Source of the DNA: Pseudomonas sp. Teo4
GTDB lineage: Bacteria; Pseudomonadota; Gammaproteobacteria; Pseudomonadales; Pseudomonadaceae
DNA length: 64,000 nt
Assembly (NCBI RefSeq): GCF_034387475.1
Contig: NZ_JAXCIL010000002.1
Span: 124,001 to 188,000, forward strand
Reading direction: 5' to 3'
The position numbers and the translations under genes were made by a program. The notes beneath the pieces are model-generated. The model made no database searches. It saw only the letters and a list, made by a program, of their open reading frames with translations, and had not been told where the DNA came from. Below, one piece after another: positions 49,080-58,027 of this stretch (the first letter of the stretch is position 1; the number at the start of each line of letters is the position of its first letter).

Positions 49080-50495
49080 TCAATTGTTCAGGTACTGCTT
49101 ACTCAGCTTCACCCGGGCATGGAAGATGATCGCCACCGTCGGAATCAACGCCGAATAACCGGGTTTCAAGGCAGTCAGCAAGTTGGTGACGACACGCCCG
49201 AATGTCGAGGCCGCTCGCTCCGCCACCTGGGCAGCGCTGACCGCTGCGACGGCCTGGCCAGAGTCCTTGGTCGCCGGTGTCTTCTTGACGTAAGAGGCCA
49301 AGGTAAGGCGCTCGGCCAATACGTCTACCTGCTGAAAGTACTCATCTGCCGACAGCCCTTTCACCACCGTCAAGGTATCGGTGCACAACGGGTGCCCCTC
49401 CGGAAAACTGTGCTCGAAAAACTTGCGAACCAACGCCGCCTCGACCTCAAGAACAGAGGCGCAATCGTGCAGCGCCTTGCTCAGGTCGAAATGGCTGACC
49501 AGCATCTCCAGGGCATCGGCGTACTGCAAGCCGCGTCTGCGAGCAAGATTAGCCAGACAATGACCAGCGACTAACTGAAATTCACGGGTAAAGCCGTAGA
49601 GCCGGTCCTGGTGATCGAGGCGTGCCCAACTGCTGGTTTGAAGATGCTTGATGGCTTCGTCCAGTACCTTGGGCGGCGAGAGTTCGATAACGTCATGCAA
49701 CAGATAATCGTCACGGACAGGGTCTGCACCTGAGGCGTCAGCCTGGCCAAGCGGGGCCGGATACTGCTGGCCCTTGAACCCCGCAAAACCACTTTTGGTC
49801 AGCACTTCATGCAGTTTCGGCCAGTAATCCGTGTGCCCGAAGCCGTCCATCGAAACGTTTTCGAAATGCTCAACCGCTTTACGACCAAGGCACGCTTCAT
49901 CGATGCACATGCGCAAGGTTTTGTCGTTGGCAGACCAGGCGTTGTAGAGCGTGCCCTTGATCTGGGACTTGAGTTGCAACGCTTCTTTCGCACTGACTTC
50001 GACGGCGGCGGCCATCAGCAATACATCACGAATGGGCAGGTCGAAGCTCCCAGGTTGAAGCGCCATCTTACGCAGGGCACTTACCACCACGCGCCCACCA
50101 AGAGAATGACCAACCAGATTCACCGAGGCCACATACGGATGATGCTTGATCAGATAGCTGTCCAGCTCGGCGAGCAGAGCGTGGCCCATGGTCTCGGCCC
50201 TAAGGCGACTGCGGGTGAAGTGCCGGACCCGGTCGCTCACAAACCCCATCACCCCCTGAGCGGTGTTTCCCAGGCCGCCAGCCATGGACTTCACGGTCTC
50301 CCAGTCCATCTCCAGAATGTGGCCCGAAGGCCAAAAGCCAAAGATGTTGAGGCCGTCTTGGAAAGTCGTGGGAATGCTCCTGGACAACGACCGCCGGTCC
50401 CGCAGATCGTGCCCGGCGCTATAGCCATGGATGAATACATTGGCCACGGTACCGTTACCATGCGGCAATGTCAGAAACTTGAAATGCGTATCCAA
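49080..50495 (-). CDS. Alpha/beta hydrolase, DUF726/TMCO4-like
   Basis: A 471-residue protein with the N-terminal oxyanion region VFIHGYSAG, the nucleophile elbow GHSLGG (129-134, Ser131) and DVLLMAAAVEV after it, like the DUF726/TMCO4 hydrolases. The C-terminal 250 residues are not recognised; the last 40 include a weakly hydrophobic segment. No signal peptide. It is 27 bases after the C39-like gene on the same strand. A lipase or esterase activity is likely; the biological role is unknown. The pair may be a small effector or defence module, but nothing in the sequence proves that. Confidence 0.7.
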   Translation of the reverse strand: MDTHFKFLTLPHGNGTVANVFIHGYSAGHDLRDRRSLSRSIPTTFQDGLNIFGFWPSGHILEMDWETVKSMAGGLGNTAQGVMGFVSDRVRHFTRSRLRAETMGHALLAELDSYLIKHHPYVASVNLVGHSLGGRVVVSALRKMALQPGSFDLPIRDVLLMAAAVEVSAKEALQLKSQIKGTLYNAWSANDKTLRMCIDEACLGRKAVEHFENVSMDGFGHTDYWPKLHEVLTKSGFAGFKGQQYPAPLGQADASGADPVRDDYLLHDVIELSPPKVLDEAIKHLQTSSWARLDHQDRLYGFTREFQLVAGHCLANLARRRGLQYADALEMLVSHFDLSKALHDCASVLEVEAALVRKFFEHSFPEGHPLCTDTLTVVKGLSADEYFQQVDVLAERLTLASYVKKTPATKDSGQAVAAVSAAQVAERAASTFGRVVTNLLTALKPGYSALIPTVAIIFHARVKLSKQYLNN

Positions 50496-50522
50496 CGGTG
50501 AAACTCCAGCACACTGGCTCGC

Positions 50523-51239
50523 TCAGTAGAAGAAATTCGCTTCGGTTTTCTTGTCCCGGCCGACTACCACGCTCTGGTCGATCCGGCAGGCCGTCGGGGT
50601 GTCATTAGCCCCCCAGTGCTGGCAGTAGAAGCGGCCTTCGTTCACCGCCTCGCCTTCCTCCGTGAATACTTCGATCACGGCGTTCCACAGAGACACCCGC
50701 GGGGCATCGCTGGTGGGGTCGAGGCAAAGCAGATGCGTGATCTGCAATTCGTCCTCGTCGTTGGCCTGGTAGCCTTGGTAACCGATCACCAGCAGCCAAT
50801 GCCCGGAACCGCCCTCCCAGTCGACGCCGACGATGGGAATCTTGCGATCATCGATGGCATCGGCGATGTTCCGGATGGTCTTCTTGCGCCGCGAGGCCAC
50901 TTCCAGCACCTCGGTCGTAACTCCGACCCGCTTGAAGCTATCGACCAGCCACTCCACATCGAAGTCGTCGGTACCATCGGAAACCAGGGCACCGAAGATG
51001 GCGAGCGATTCGCGAAAACGCCCCAGACGCGTCCGCCCATCGAAGCTGTCCAATGATCGCGCATCTTCGCGCGTTATCACACCCAGTGCGATCAGAGTCA
51101 TCACGACACAGTAGGGCCCACAGGCACCGTCCATTTCGCCTTGGCGCAGGTGAACCAGATCATGGGATTTCGGATGGGCAAATGTCACCGGGCCATTGGG
51201 CGACACGGAAAGCCATGGGCTTACGAACATGCGATTCAT
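50523..51239 (-). CDS. C39-like papain-fold cysteine peptidase
   Basis: A 238-residue protein with the C39-like signature: catalytic Cys40 in GACGPYCVVMTL, His147 in GSGHWLLVIGYQG and Asp174 in LCLDPTSD. Unlike bacteriocin transporters there is no ABC or membrane domain, so it is a free-standing peptidase domain without signal peptide. It lies directly upstream of the alpha/beta hydrolase gene. Substrate and role are unknown. Confidence 0.7.
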   Translation of the reverse strand: MNRMFVSPWLSVSPNGPVTFAHPKSHDLVHLRQGEMDGACGPYCVVMTLIALGVITREDARSLDSFDGRTRLGRFRESLAIFGALVSDGTDDFDVEWLVDSFKRVGVTTEVLEVASRRKKTIRNIADAIDDRKIPIVGVDWEGGSGHWLLVIGYQGYQANDEDELQITHLLCLDPTSDAPRVSLWNAVIEVFTEEGEAVNEGRFYCQHWGANDTPTACRIDQSVVVGRDKKTEANFFY

Positions 51240-51413
51240 GCAACATCAGTCCTTGAAGGGAAACCGGCAGCCGCCACGGGCAACGGCAAGAGCGAGGCAA
51301 TATGCCACCCCCTAACTTGCGCTTACAAGCTCAACCCCCGGAATCGCTTGGCGATACGGAGGTTTAACGCTCGAAGGCAAAGCCCCGGCAAATGTTTTCC
51401 ACAAATTTGAAAA

Positions 51414-51432
51414 TAAAATGATGTAATTTCTC
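51414..51432. promoter_or_regulatory. Weak Fur-box-like site before the TonB receptor
   Basis: TAAAATGATGTAATTTCTC matches the 19-base Fur consensus at about 11 positions. It lies 71 bases before the receptor start in AT-rich leader DNA, a fitting place for iron control. Low-confidence match. Confidence 0.3.
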
Positions 51433-51502
51433 ATTCTCGTTCGACCTGTAAGGAAGGCCGGAATACAGGCCAATCTGCCGACCCCTTCCACGGAGCGAGA
51501 AT

Positions 51503-53914
51503 ATGAGTTCGTCACCTGTTCCACAGCGCCATCCCTTGAGTCGTGCCATTCAGGCTGCGGCCTTGGGGTTGATCGTCAGCAGCTACGCACTGGCGTCGCA
51601 GGCGCAACCTTCGAGCGCTGATCACAGCCAACAGGTTCATCAGTGGAACATCCCTGCCGGCCCATTGGCACCGGCACTTGACCGCTTTGCGCGTGAGGCA
51701 GGCATCAGCCTTTCCTTCGATGCGCCAAGCGTGGCGAACCGCAATACTCCGGGCGTCAGCGGCGCGCTCGATACACCGACAGCGCTGTCGACGCTGCTTC
51801 AGGGCAGCGATTTGCAGAGTGCACAGCAAGGTCCAACGTCCTACCTGCTGATACCTGCCGAAAAGCCTGACGGCCCGCTCGACCTTGGAGCATCCGCAAC
51901 AGAGGATTACCGCCTCGCGCCGGTCATCATCAACGCCAAGGTCAAGGCCAGCGCCGATGACGACAGCAACTCGGTGGTGGCCAAGGAACTCTGGGTCGGC
52001 GGCAAGGTGGCGACCAGTATCCTCAACACCCCCGCCTCTGTGTCCGTGGTCACCCGCAAGGAAATGGAGCAGCGCAGCGTCAGCACCACAGAAGAGGCCC
52101 TGCAATACACCCCGGGTGTGGTCAGCGACTATTACGGCACCGACGACCGCAACGACTACTTCCAGATCCGTGGTTTCCAGGCCACCACCTACCGTGACGG
52201 CTTGACCCTGAGTTCGATGCGCGGTGTGCGTGAAGACCCTTTCGCCTATGAGCGCATCGAGATTCTGCGTGGAGCCAACTCCACGCTGTTCGGCCCGGCA
52301 GACCCGGGAGGCTCGGTGAACTTCGTGAGCAAGCAGCCGCGCTTCGAGTCTTTCGGCCAGGGTTACGTGACCTACGGCTCCTTCGACCACGCCGAGACAG
52401 GCATCGATGTCGGAAATGCGCTGAACGACGACAACACCCTGGCCGGCCGCTTCACCGCCAAGGTGCAGAACAGCGACCGCGAGTACGATCACTCGCAGGA
52501 TGACAGCCGGCTGGTGATGGGAGGCCTCACCTGGGCGCCCACTGACTACACGTCGGCCACCATGGTGCTGGACTACCTGAAAACCAACAGTTCGCCTAAC
52601 AGCGGTGGTTATCCACTGGACAAGGAATACGACCGCAGCGACTTCTTCGGTGAACCCAGCTACAACTTCCACGATGTCGAGCGCACCAGCCTCAGCGGCA
52701 ACATCACCCACGACTTCGACAATGGCTTCGTGCTGCGCAGCAACCTGCGTTACAGCGAACTCACCGATGACTTCGGTTATGTCTACCTGAGCGACAGCGC
52801 CTCGCGTGTCGGCACCACGATTCCTCGCTACGTCTTTGGCACCGACAGCGACTCCAATCAGTTCAACAGCAACCTGATGCTGCAATACGACGCCCAATTC
52901 GAGCACGTCGACAGCAGCACCCTGGTGGGCGTGGAGTACCTCGATTCGTCGAGCAAAAGCAGCTCCGTCTACGACGTGACGTCTTCCATCGACATTGCCA
53001 ACCCCGTGTTTACCGGTGTTCCAGGCGGCATAACGCCCTACACCAGCGAGAAGAACGACGCGACAACCAAGGCTGTGTTCCTCCAGCAGAACTTGTCGTT
53101 CTACGATCGTTTCATCGTCACGGCTGGTGTGCGCAACGACTCCATGGACCTGTCCAGCAAGGGCTACAACCTGTTCTCCAGCCCGGTGCAGTACGACAAC
53201 AGCGACAGCTTCTCCGAGACCAGTTACCGCGGTGCGCTGACCTATATCGTCAACGATGAGGTCTCCACCTATGTGAGCATGGTGGAGTCCGTCTCGCCTC
53301 CCGAAGTTGGCGTTACCCCCCAGACAGGCAAGCAGTACGAAGTGGGCGTGAAGTATTCGCCCATGGGGATGGACGCACTGTTCTCGGCAGCCGTTTATGA
53401 CCTGACCCAGGAGAACGTCACCATCGCCGTGGTACTGCCTAGCGGCATCATCGAGCAGCAGACCGTCGGCGAGTCGCGAGTACGCGGCCTCGATCTGGAG
53501 GCCAAGGCACAGGTGACGGAGAACGTCAGCCTGGTCGGTGGTTATTCCTACATGGACTCCGAGGTCGTACGCGGCACGTTGTACGACGGCAGCTCGATCA
53601 AGGGCAACGCGCTGACCACTGCACCGAAACATTCCGCTTCGCTGTGGACCTACTACGACGTGCCCGGTACTGACGTCAGCGTTGGCTTGGGCGCACGCTA
53701 TGTCGGCGCCTATTACATGGATGCCGCCAACGACAAGAAAACCGATGGCACCACACTGTTCGACGCCGCGTTCAACTACGAGATCGCCAAGGGCACCAAC
53801 CTTGCCGTGAATGTCAGCAACCTGTTCGACGAGCAGCACGTGGTCGGTTCCGGCACGGCGAACTACTACAACCCGGGCCGTGAAGTGACTGCCAAGGTGA
53901 GCTACAACTGGTAA
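51503..53914 (+). CDS. TonB-dependent siderophore receptor with STN signalling domain
   Basis: An 803-residue outer-membrane receptor. A signal peptide ends near residue 35 (ASQAQ). The STN domain follows (QWNIPAGPLAPALDRFAREA to about residue 110), then the plug (PASVSVVTRKEMEQRSVSTT, RIEILRGANSTLFG, GGSVNFVSKQP) and the 22-strand barrel ending KVSYNW. This is the FpvA/FoxA-like transducer type that takes up ferric siderophores and normally signals to an anti-sigma/ECF sigma pair. No such pair lies beside it in the window. A T-rich terminator follows. Confidence 0.9.
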   Translation: MSSSPVPQRHPLSRAIQAAALGLIVSSYALASQAQPSSADHSQQVHQWNIPAGPLAPALDRFAREAGISLSFDAPSVANRNTPGVSGALDTPTALSTLLQGSDLQSAQQGPTSYLLIPAEKPDGPLDLGASATEDYRLAPVIINAKVKASADDDSNSVVAKELWVGGKVATSILNTPASVSVVTRKEMEQRSVSTTEEALQYTPGVVSDYYGTDDRNDYFQIRGFQATTYRDGLTLSSMRGVREDPFAYERIEILRGANSTLFGPADPGGSVNFVSKQPRFESFGQGYVTYGSFDHAETGIDVGNALNDDNTLAGRFTAKVQNSDREYDHSQDDSRLVMGGLTWAPTDYTSATMVLDYLKTNSSPNSGGYPLDKEYDRSDFFGEPSYNFHDVERTSLSGNITHDFDNGFVLRSNLRYSELTDDFGYVYLSDSASRVGTTIPRYVFGTDSDSNQFNSNLMLQYDAQFEHVDSSTLVGVEYLDSSSKSSSVYDVTSSIDIANPVFTGVPGGITPYTSEKNDATTKAVFLQQNLSFYDRFIVTAGVRNDSMDLSSKGYNLFSSPVQYDNSDSFSETSYRGALTYIVNDEVSTYVSMVESVSPPEVGVTPQTGKQYEVGVKYSPMGMDALFSAAVYDLTQENVTIAVVLPSGIIEQQTVGESRVRGLDLEAKAQVTENVSLVGGYSYMDSEVVRGTLYDGSSIKGNALTTAPKHSASLWTYYDVPGTDVSVGLGARYVGAYYMDAANDKKTDGTTLFDAAFNYEIAKGTNLAVNVSNLFDEQHVVGSGTANYYNPGREVTAKVSYNW

Positions 53915-53940
53915 GCCACCGTTAACCAGCATCACGAACC

Positions 53941-53980
53941 AACCCCTTGAGAGCTGAAGCTTCAAGGGGTTTTGTTTTTT
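53941..53980 (+). terminator. Rho-independent terminator of the TonB receptor
   Basis: Stem AACCCCTTGA/TCAAGGGGTT with an 11-base loop and TTGTTTTTT, 27 bases past the stop. Confidence 0.93.
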
Positions 53981-54108
53981 ATCGACTACCCGTTCGGCAA
54001 GCGTCTTGCCTATCGCAAGCTTTGCCAGCTCCCTCGGGACTCAGCATCTAAGCTAGTTCAGAGCGGGCTTCCAAGCGATTCCTGCGCTCATTTTCCGGAG
54101 CCAGCACC

Positions 54109-55830
54109 ATGCACGAAACGCCCCCCTCCTCTCGCTTCGACTGGCAACGCTGGCTGCCCGGTCTGGCCACCCTGCTGCACTACCAGCCCGCCTGGCTGCC
54201 CAAGGACATCGCCGCCGGCCTGGTCCTGACCACCATGCTGGTCCCGGTGGGCATCGCCTATGCCGAAGCGTCCGGCGTACCGGGCATTTATGGTCTGTAC
54301 GCCACCATCATCCCGTTGCTGGCCTACGCCCTGTTCGGCCCCAGCCGCATTCTGGTGCTAGGCCCAGATTCGGCACTGGCGGCGCCCATCCTCGCTGTTG
54401 TGGTGCAATACGCCGCCAGCGACCCGCAGCGGGCCATCACCATTGCCAGCATGATGGCCCTGGTGGCCGGCGCGTTCTGCATGATCGCTGGACTGCTGCG
54501 CCTGGGCTTCATCACCGAACTGCTGTCCAAACCGATCCGCTATGGCTACATGAACGGCATCGCGCTGACGGTGTTGATCAGCCAGTTGCCCAAGCTGTTT
54601 GGCCTTTCGTTCGACAGCCAAGGCCCGTTACGCGACCTCTGGCAACTGGCCCAGGCCTTGTTTGCCGGCCAAGGCCACTGGCCGAGCTTCGCCGTGGGTG
54701 GCGCCAGCCTGGCGTTGATTCTGCTGCTCAAACCCTACAAGCGGATCCCGGGCATCCTGATCGCGGTAATGCTGGCAACCCTGGCGGTGAGCTTGCTGGG
54801 CCTGGATGAAAAGGGCGTGAAAGTGCTTGGCGAGTTGCCGCAAGGGCTACCCAGCTTTGCCTTCCCATGGTTGAGCGACATCGACCTGGTGGAGGTGCTG
54901 CTGGGCGGTATCGCCGTGGCACTGGTGTCGTTCGCCGACACCAGTGTGCTGTCGCGCTCCTACGCTGCCCGCCTGAAGACATCGGTGAACCCGAACCAGG
55001 AGATGTTCGGCCTGGGGGTGGCCAACCTGGCATCCGGGCTGTTCCAGGGTATTCCCATCAGCAGCAGCTCATCACGCACTCCGGTTGCCGAAGCCGCCGG
55101 CTCCAAAACCCAACTGACCGGCATCATCGGCGCGCTGGCGGTCACGCTGTTGTTGCTGGTGGCGCCCAACCTGATGCGCCACCTGCCCAACAGCGCCCTG
55201 GCGGCAGTAGTGATCGCCGCCGCGCTGGGGCTGTTCGAGTTCGCCGACCTCAAGCGCATCTTCCGTATGCAGCAATGGGAGTTCTGGCTGTCGTTCACCT
55301 GCTTCGTCGGCGTGGCCGTGTTTGGCGCCATTCCCGGTATCTGCATCGCCGTGGTGATCTCGGTGATCGAATTCCTCTGGGACGGCTGGCGTCCGCATTT
55401 CGCCGTGCTCGGTCGCGTGGACGGCACCCGCGGCTACCACGACGTACAGCGCCACCCGAACGCCCGGCGTATACCTGGGCTGGTGTTGCTGCGCTGGGAT
55501 GCACCGCTGTTCTTCGCCAACGCCGAACAGTTCCAGAACACGGTGCTGGCGGCTATCGACGAGTCACCGACCCCGGTTCAACGACTGGTGATTGCGGCAG
55601 AGCCTGTGACCAGCATCGACATCACCTCTGCCGACATGCTCGCCGAACTGGACCGCATTCTCGAATCTCGCGGCGTGGAGCTGCAATTTGCCGAGATGAA
55701 AGACCCAGTGAAGGACAAGATGAAGCGCTTCGAGCTGTTTCATCGCATTGGTGCAGAGGCGTTTCACCCCACGGTTGGCGCTGCCGTGGATGCTTATCTC
55801 GAAGACACGGGGATCGACTGGCAGCCCTAG
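54109..55830 (+). CDS. SulP-family anion (sulfate) permease with STAS domain
   Basis: A 573-residue inner-membrane SulP transporter. DIAAGLVLTTMLVPVGIAYAEASGVPGIYGLY is the family signature start (given here by its position, residues about 35-65), followed by about ten further helices and a C-terminal cytoplasmic STAS domain (VTSIDITSADMLAELDRIL). It would carry sulfate or another anion such as bicarbonate. This is the conserved right neighbour of ychF in P. putida-type genomes, so it marks the far border of the inserted region. Confidence 0.9.
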   Translation: MHETPPSSRFDWQRWLPGLATLLHYQPAWLPKDIAAGLVLTTMLVPVGIAYAEASGVPGIYGLYATIIPLLAYALFGPSRILVLGPDSALAAPILAVVVQYAASDPQRAITIASMMALVAGAFCMIAGLLRLGFITELLSKPIRYGYMNGIALTVLISQLPKLFGLSFDSQGPLRDLWQLAQALFAGQGHWPSFAVGGASLALILLLKPYKRIPGILIAVMLATLAVSLLGLDEKGVKVLGELPQGLPSFAFPWLSDIDLVEVLLGGIAVALVSFADTSVLSRSYAARLKTSVNPNQEMFGLGVANLASGLFQGIPISSSSSRTPVAEAAGSKTQLTGIIGALAVTLLLLVAPNLMRHLPNSALAAVVIAAALGLFEFADLKRIFRMQQWEFWLSFTCFVGVAVFGAIPGICIAVVISVIEFLWDGWRPHFAVLGRVDGTRGYHDVQRHPNARRIPGLVLLRWDAPLFFANAEQFQNTVLAAIDESPTPVQRLVIAAEPVTSIDITSADMLAELDRILESRGVELQFAEMKDPVKDKMKRFELFHRIGAEAFHPTVGAAVDAYLEDTGIDWQP

Positions 55831-55842
55831 GCTAGCCGTCCC

Positions 55843-55925
55843 GGCCTCTTCGCGGGTAAACCCGCTCCCACAGGGTCGGTGCATGGTTCAAGGGATGTGG
55901 GAGCGGGTTTACCCGCGAAGAGGCC
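55843..55925. repeat. Inverted REP pair with 30-base perfect arms
   Basis: Arms 55843-55872 and 55896-55925 are perfect inverted copies (GGCCTCTTCGCGGGTAAACC...), with a 23-base loop. The right arm contains the stop codon and last codons of the DUF2955 gene. Confidence 0.92.
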
Positions 55926-56934
55926 GATGCGGTTCGACACGGCGCCTGTCGATCCAGATCAACATCCCACTGGCATACAGCGACACCGCCACAAACAGCG
56001 CCATCCGCACGGCAAACGCCCGGTAAACATCCTGCCCTGCCGCACTGTCCTGCACCGATTGCCCTAGCAGAATCAGAAAGGTCGTCAGGCAGCTGACCCA
56101 GTACGCCGGGCTCTGCCGTGTCAGCACCGCCTGGTAGAGCCTTCGCGCCTGCCACAGGCACAACAGCAACACCCACAGGAAGAACATCCACAAGTGCACG
56201 AACAGGCCAAGTGCGCCCCACACCAGAATCGCCAGCACCCCGGCCAGTAAAGTCGAGCCGATCAACTCGCGGCTGGCATGCCGGGCGCGGGTCTCGCCAG
56301 CTTGCTGGCCCAGGCTCACCGACTTCATGATCAGCGGCATGTACTGGTCCGGTGCGATCAGCGCCAACAGAAACGCCGGCATCACGATCAGCGTGGCGCG
56401 CAGGGCCACCCAACCGACCTCGTCGCCGCTCAGGCGCGCCGGGGCGGGTGGCGCAGGCGCGTCGGCGGGCTCCGGGAACAGCAGGTGCACGAAAGCACAG
56501 CCCAAGGTTGCCAGGAGCATGCCCTTGGCCATGGCCTCGACCACCGACAACGCCAGGGTGAAGTCGCTGGTACCCGCCGCCGCGATCATGGTCAGGCCGA
56601 TGACCAGCAGGTTGGCCAGCAAACCGTTGCCGCCCTGCAAGGCATAGCGCAGCACCAGGTACACGCCCACGCCGACCAACAGCACCCCGCTCACCGGGGC
56701 ATGACGCAGCAACGGAATCAGCAGCAGGCCGCTGCCACAACTGAGCAATACCAGCAGCGCCAACAACGGCGCGGCGCGCAGCGGCAAGGGTTGGCTGCGC
56801 ATGGCCAGCAGCAGCACGGCAAACACCGGCGCCAGAATCGGCACTGGCAGGGCCAGACCGAAACTGATCGCCAGGCACAGCGCAGTGCCCCAGGCCAGGC
56901 GCAGTGCACGCAGGCGCCGCAACTCAATAGGCAT
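55909..56934 (-). CDS. DUF2955 inner-membrane protein (efflux component)
   Basis: A 341-residue, very hydrophobic protein with about ten membrane segments, of the DUF2955 group related to FUSC/aromatic acid exporters. It overlaps the HlyD-type gene by 11 bases and is the third gene of an operon NodT-HlyD-DUF2955, which would form a tripartite-like pump. The last residues (EPHRPLRG) are encoded by the REP arm at 55896-55925. Substrates unknown; fusaric-acid-type or aromatic compounds are possible. Confidence 0.82.
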   Translation of the reverse strand: MPIELRRLRALRLAWGTALCLAISFGLALPVPILAPVFAVLLLAMRSQPLPLRAAPLLALLVLLSCGSGLLLIPLLRHAPVSGVLLVGVGVYLVLRYALQGGNGLLANLLVIGLTMIAAAGTSDFTLALSVVEAMAKGMLLATLGCAFVHLLFPEPADAPAPPAPARLSGDEVGWVALRATLIVMPAFLLALIAPDQYMPLIMKSVSLGQQAGETRARHASRELIGSTLLAGVLAILVWGALGLFVHLWMFFLWVLLLCLWQARRLYQAVLTRQSPAYWVSCLTTFLILLGQSVQDSAAGQDVYRAFAVRMALFVAVSLYASGMLIWIDRRRVEPHRPLRG

Positions 56935-58027
56935 AGGACATCCAGCTCATCAGCCACATGAACACCCTGCCCAACAGGTTCAAAGGGTTACCCTCGCTGG
57001 GCAACGCCATGACTTCGGCCTGGCCGCCAACCCGCAGGCCGGCTGCGCTTTGCAGCTGATCGCGCTCCAACTCGACGATCACCGGGAAACGTTGCGCCGA
57101 ACGCAACCACTCGCGGCTGTTCTGCACGGTCGGCAAGCTGCCGGGCGGAGTGCTCTGGCCGACGCTCACGCCACGGCCGATGCTGCGCACACGCCCGCGC
57201 AGCACGCTGCCGGGTAGCGCATCGAGCACTACCAGCACCGGCGTTCCGGGCTGCAGGTGGCCGAGGTTGTTCTCGGTCATGTCGGCACTTATCCACAGGT
57301 CATGGATAGCGATCAGGGTCATCATCGGGCTGCCTGCCGCGACGTAATGGCCCACGTCGGTACGCAGGTCGGTGATCAGGCCGTTGGCATCTGCCCTCAC
57401 CACGGTGCGGGCCAGGTCCAGACGGGCCTTTTCCACGTTGGCCGCCGCGCTGCGCATTTGGGCGTTGTCCGCCTCTGCGCCACCCTGCTGTTCACGGGCA
57501 CGCTCGACTTCCGCCCGGGCCGCCGCCACCTGGCTGATAGCTTGGTCACGGGTCGCCTGCGCGCCTTCCAGGCGCCGCACTGACACCGTGCCGGGGTCTT
57601 CGTCGATCAGCCGCTTCAACCGTTCGGCATCCTGCCGCGCCTTGCGCTCGTTGGCCTGGGCGGCCACCAGAGCGGCCTGGGCCGAATCGATGCCGGCGGT
57701 GTGAGCGCCGATCTGCCGACGCGTGGTGTCCAGGTCGGCTTCGGCTCGTGCCAGGGCGATGCGGTACTGCTCCGGGTCCAGCTCGAACAGCACATCGCCC
57801 CTTCGTACTTCCTGGTTGTTGCCTACCGCCACACGCTTTATCTGGCCGGCCACCTCGGCACTCACCGGCACCACATAAGCCTGCAGGCGAGCCTGCTGGG
57901 TGTAGGGCGTGAAGCGGTCAGCCAGCAGGTACCAGAGCAAACTCACGGCGATCAAAAGCAACACCCAGCGCATGCCCCGGTCCGGCGCGGGCGCTTGCTT
58001 CGGCGGTGTACCCTGGGCGTCGCTCAT
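56924..58027 (-). CDS. HlyD-family periplasmic adaptor of an efflux pump
   Basis: A 367-residue membrane fusion protein: one N-terminal membrane helix (WVLLLIAVSLLWYLLAD), a lipoyl-like half (VVPVSAEVAGQIKRVAVGNNQEVRRGDVLFEL), a coiled-coil hairpin and the second lipoyl half and barrel. It overlaps the outer-membrane gene by 4 bases and the DUF2955 gene by 11. Confidence 0.9.
   Translation of the reverse strand: MSDAQGTPPKQAPAPDRGMRWVLLLIAVSLLWYLLADRFTPYTQQARLQAYVVPVSAEVAGQIKRVAVGNNQEVRRGDVLFELDPEQYRIALARAEADLDTTRRQIGAHTAGIDSAQAALVAAQANERKARQDAERLKRLIDEDPGTVSVRRLEGAQATRDQAISQVAAARAEVERAREQQGGAEADNAQMRSAAANVEKARLDLARTVVRADANGLITDLRTDVGHYVAAGSPMMTLIAIHDLWISADMTENNLGHLQPGTPVLVVLDALPGSVLRGRVRSIGRGVSVGQSTPPGSLPTVQNSREWLRSAQRFPVIVELERDQLQSAAGLRVGGQAEVMALPSEGNPLNLLGRVFMWLMSWMSYAY

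Noticed and set aside
49080..51239. Toxin-immunity pair
   Set aside because: Both proteins look like enzymes and neither has secretion or immunity features; I report the pair only as unexplained.
51414..51432. A confident Fur box
   Set aside because: Only about 11 of 19 positions match; listed at low confidence.
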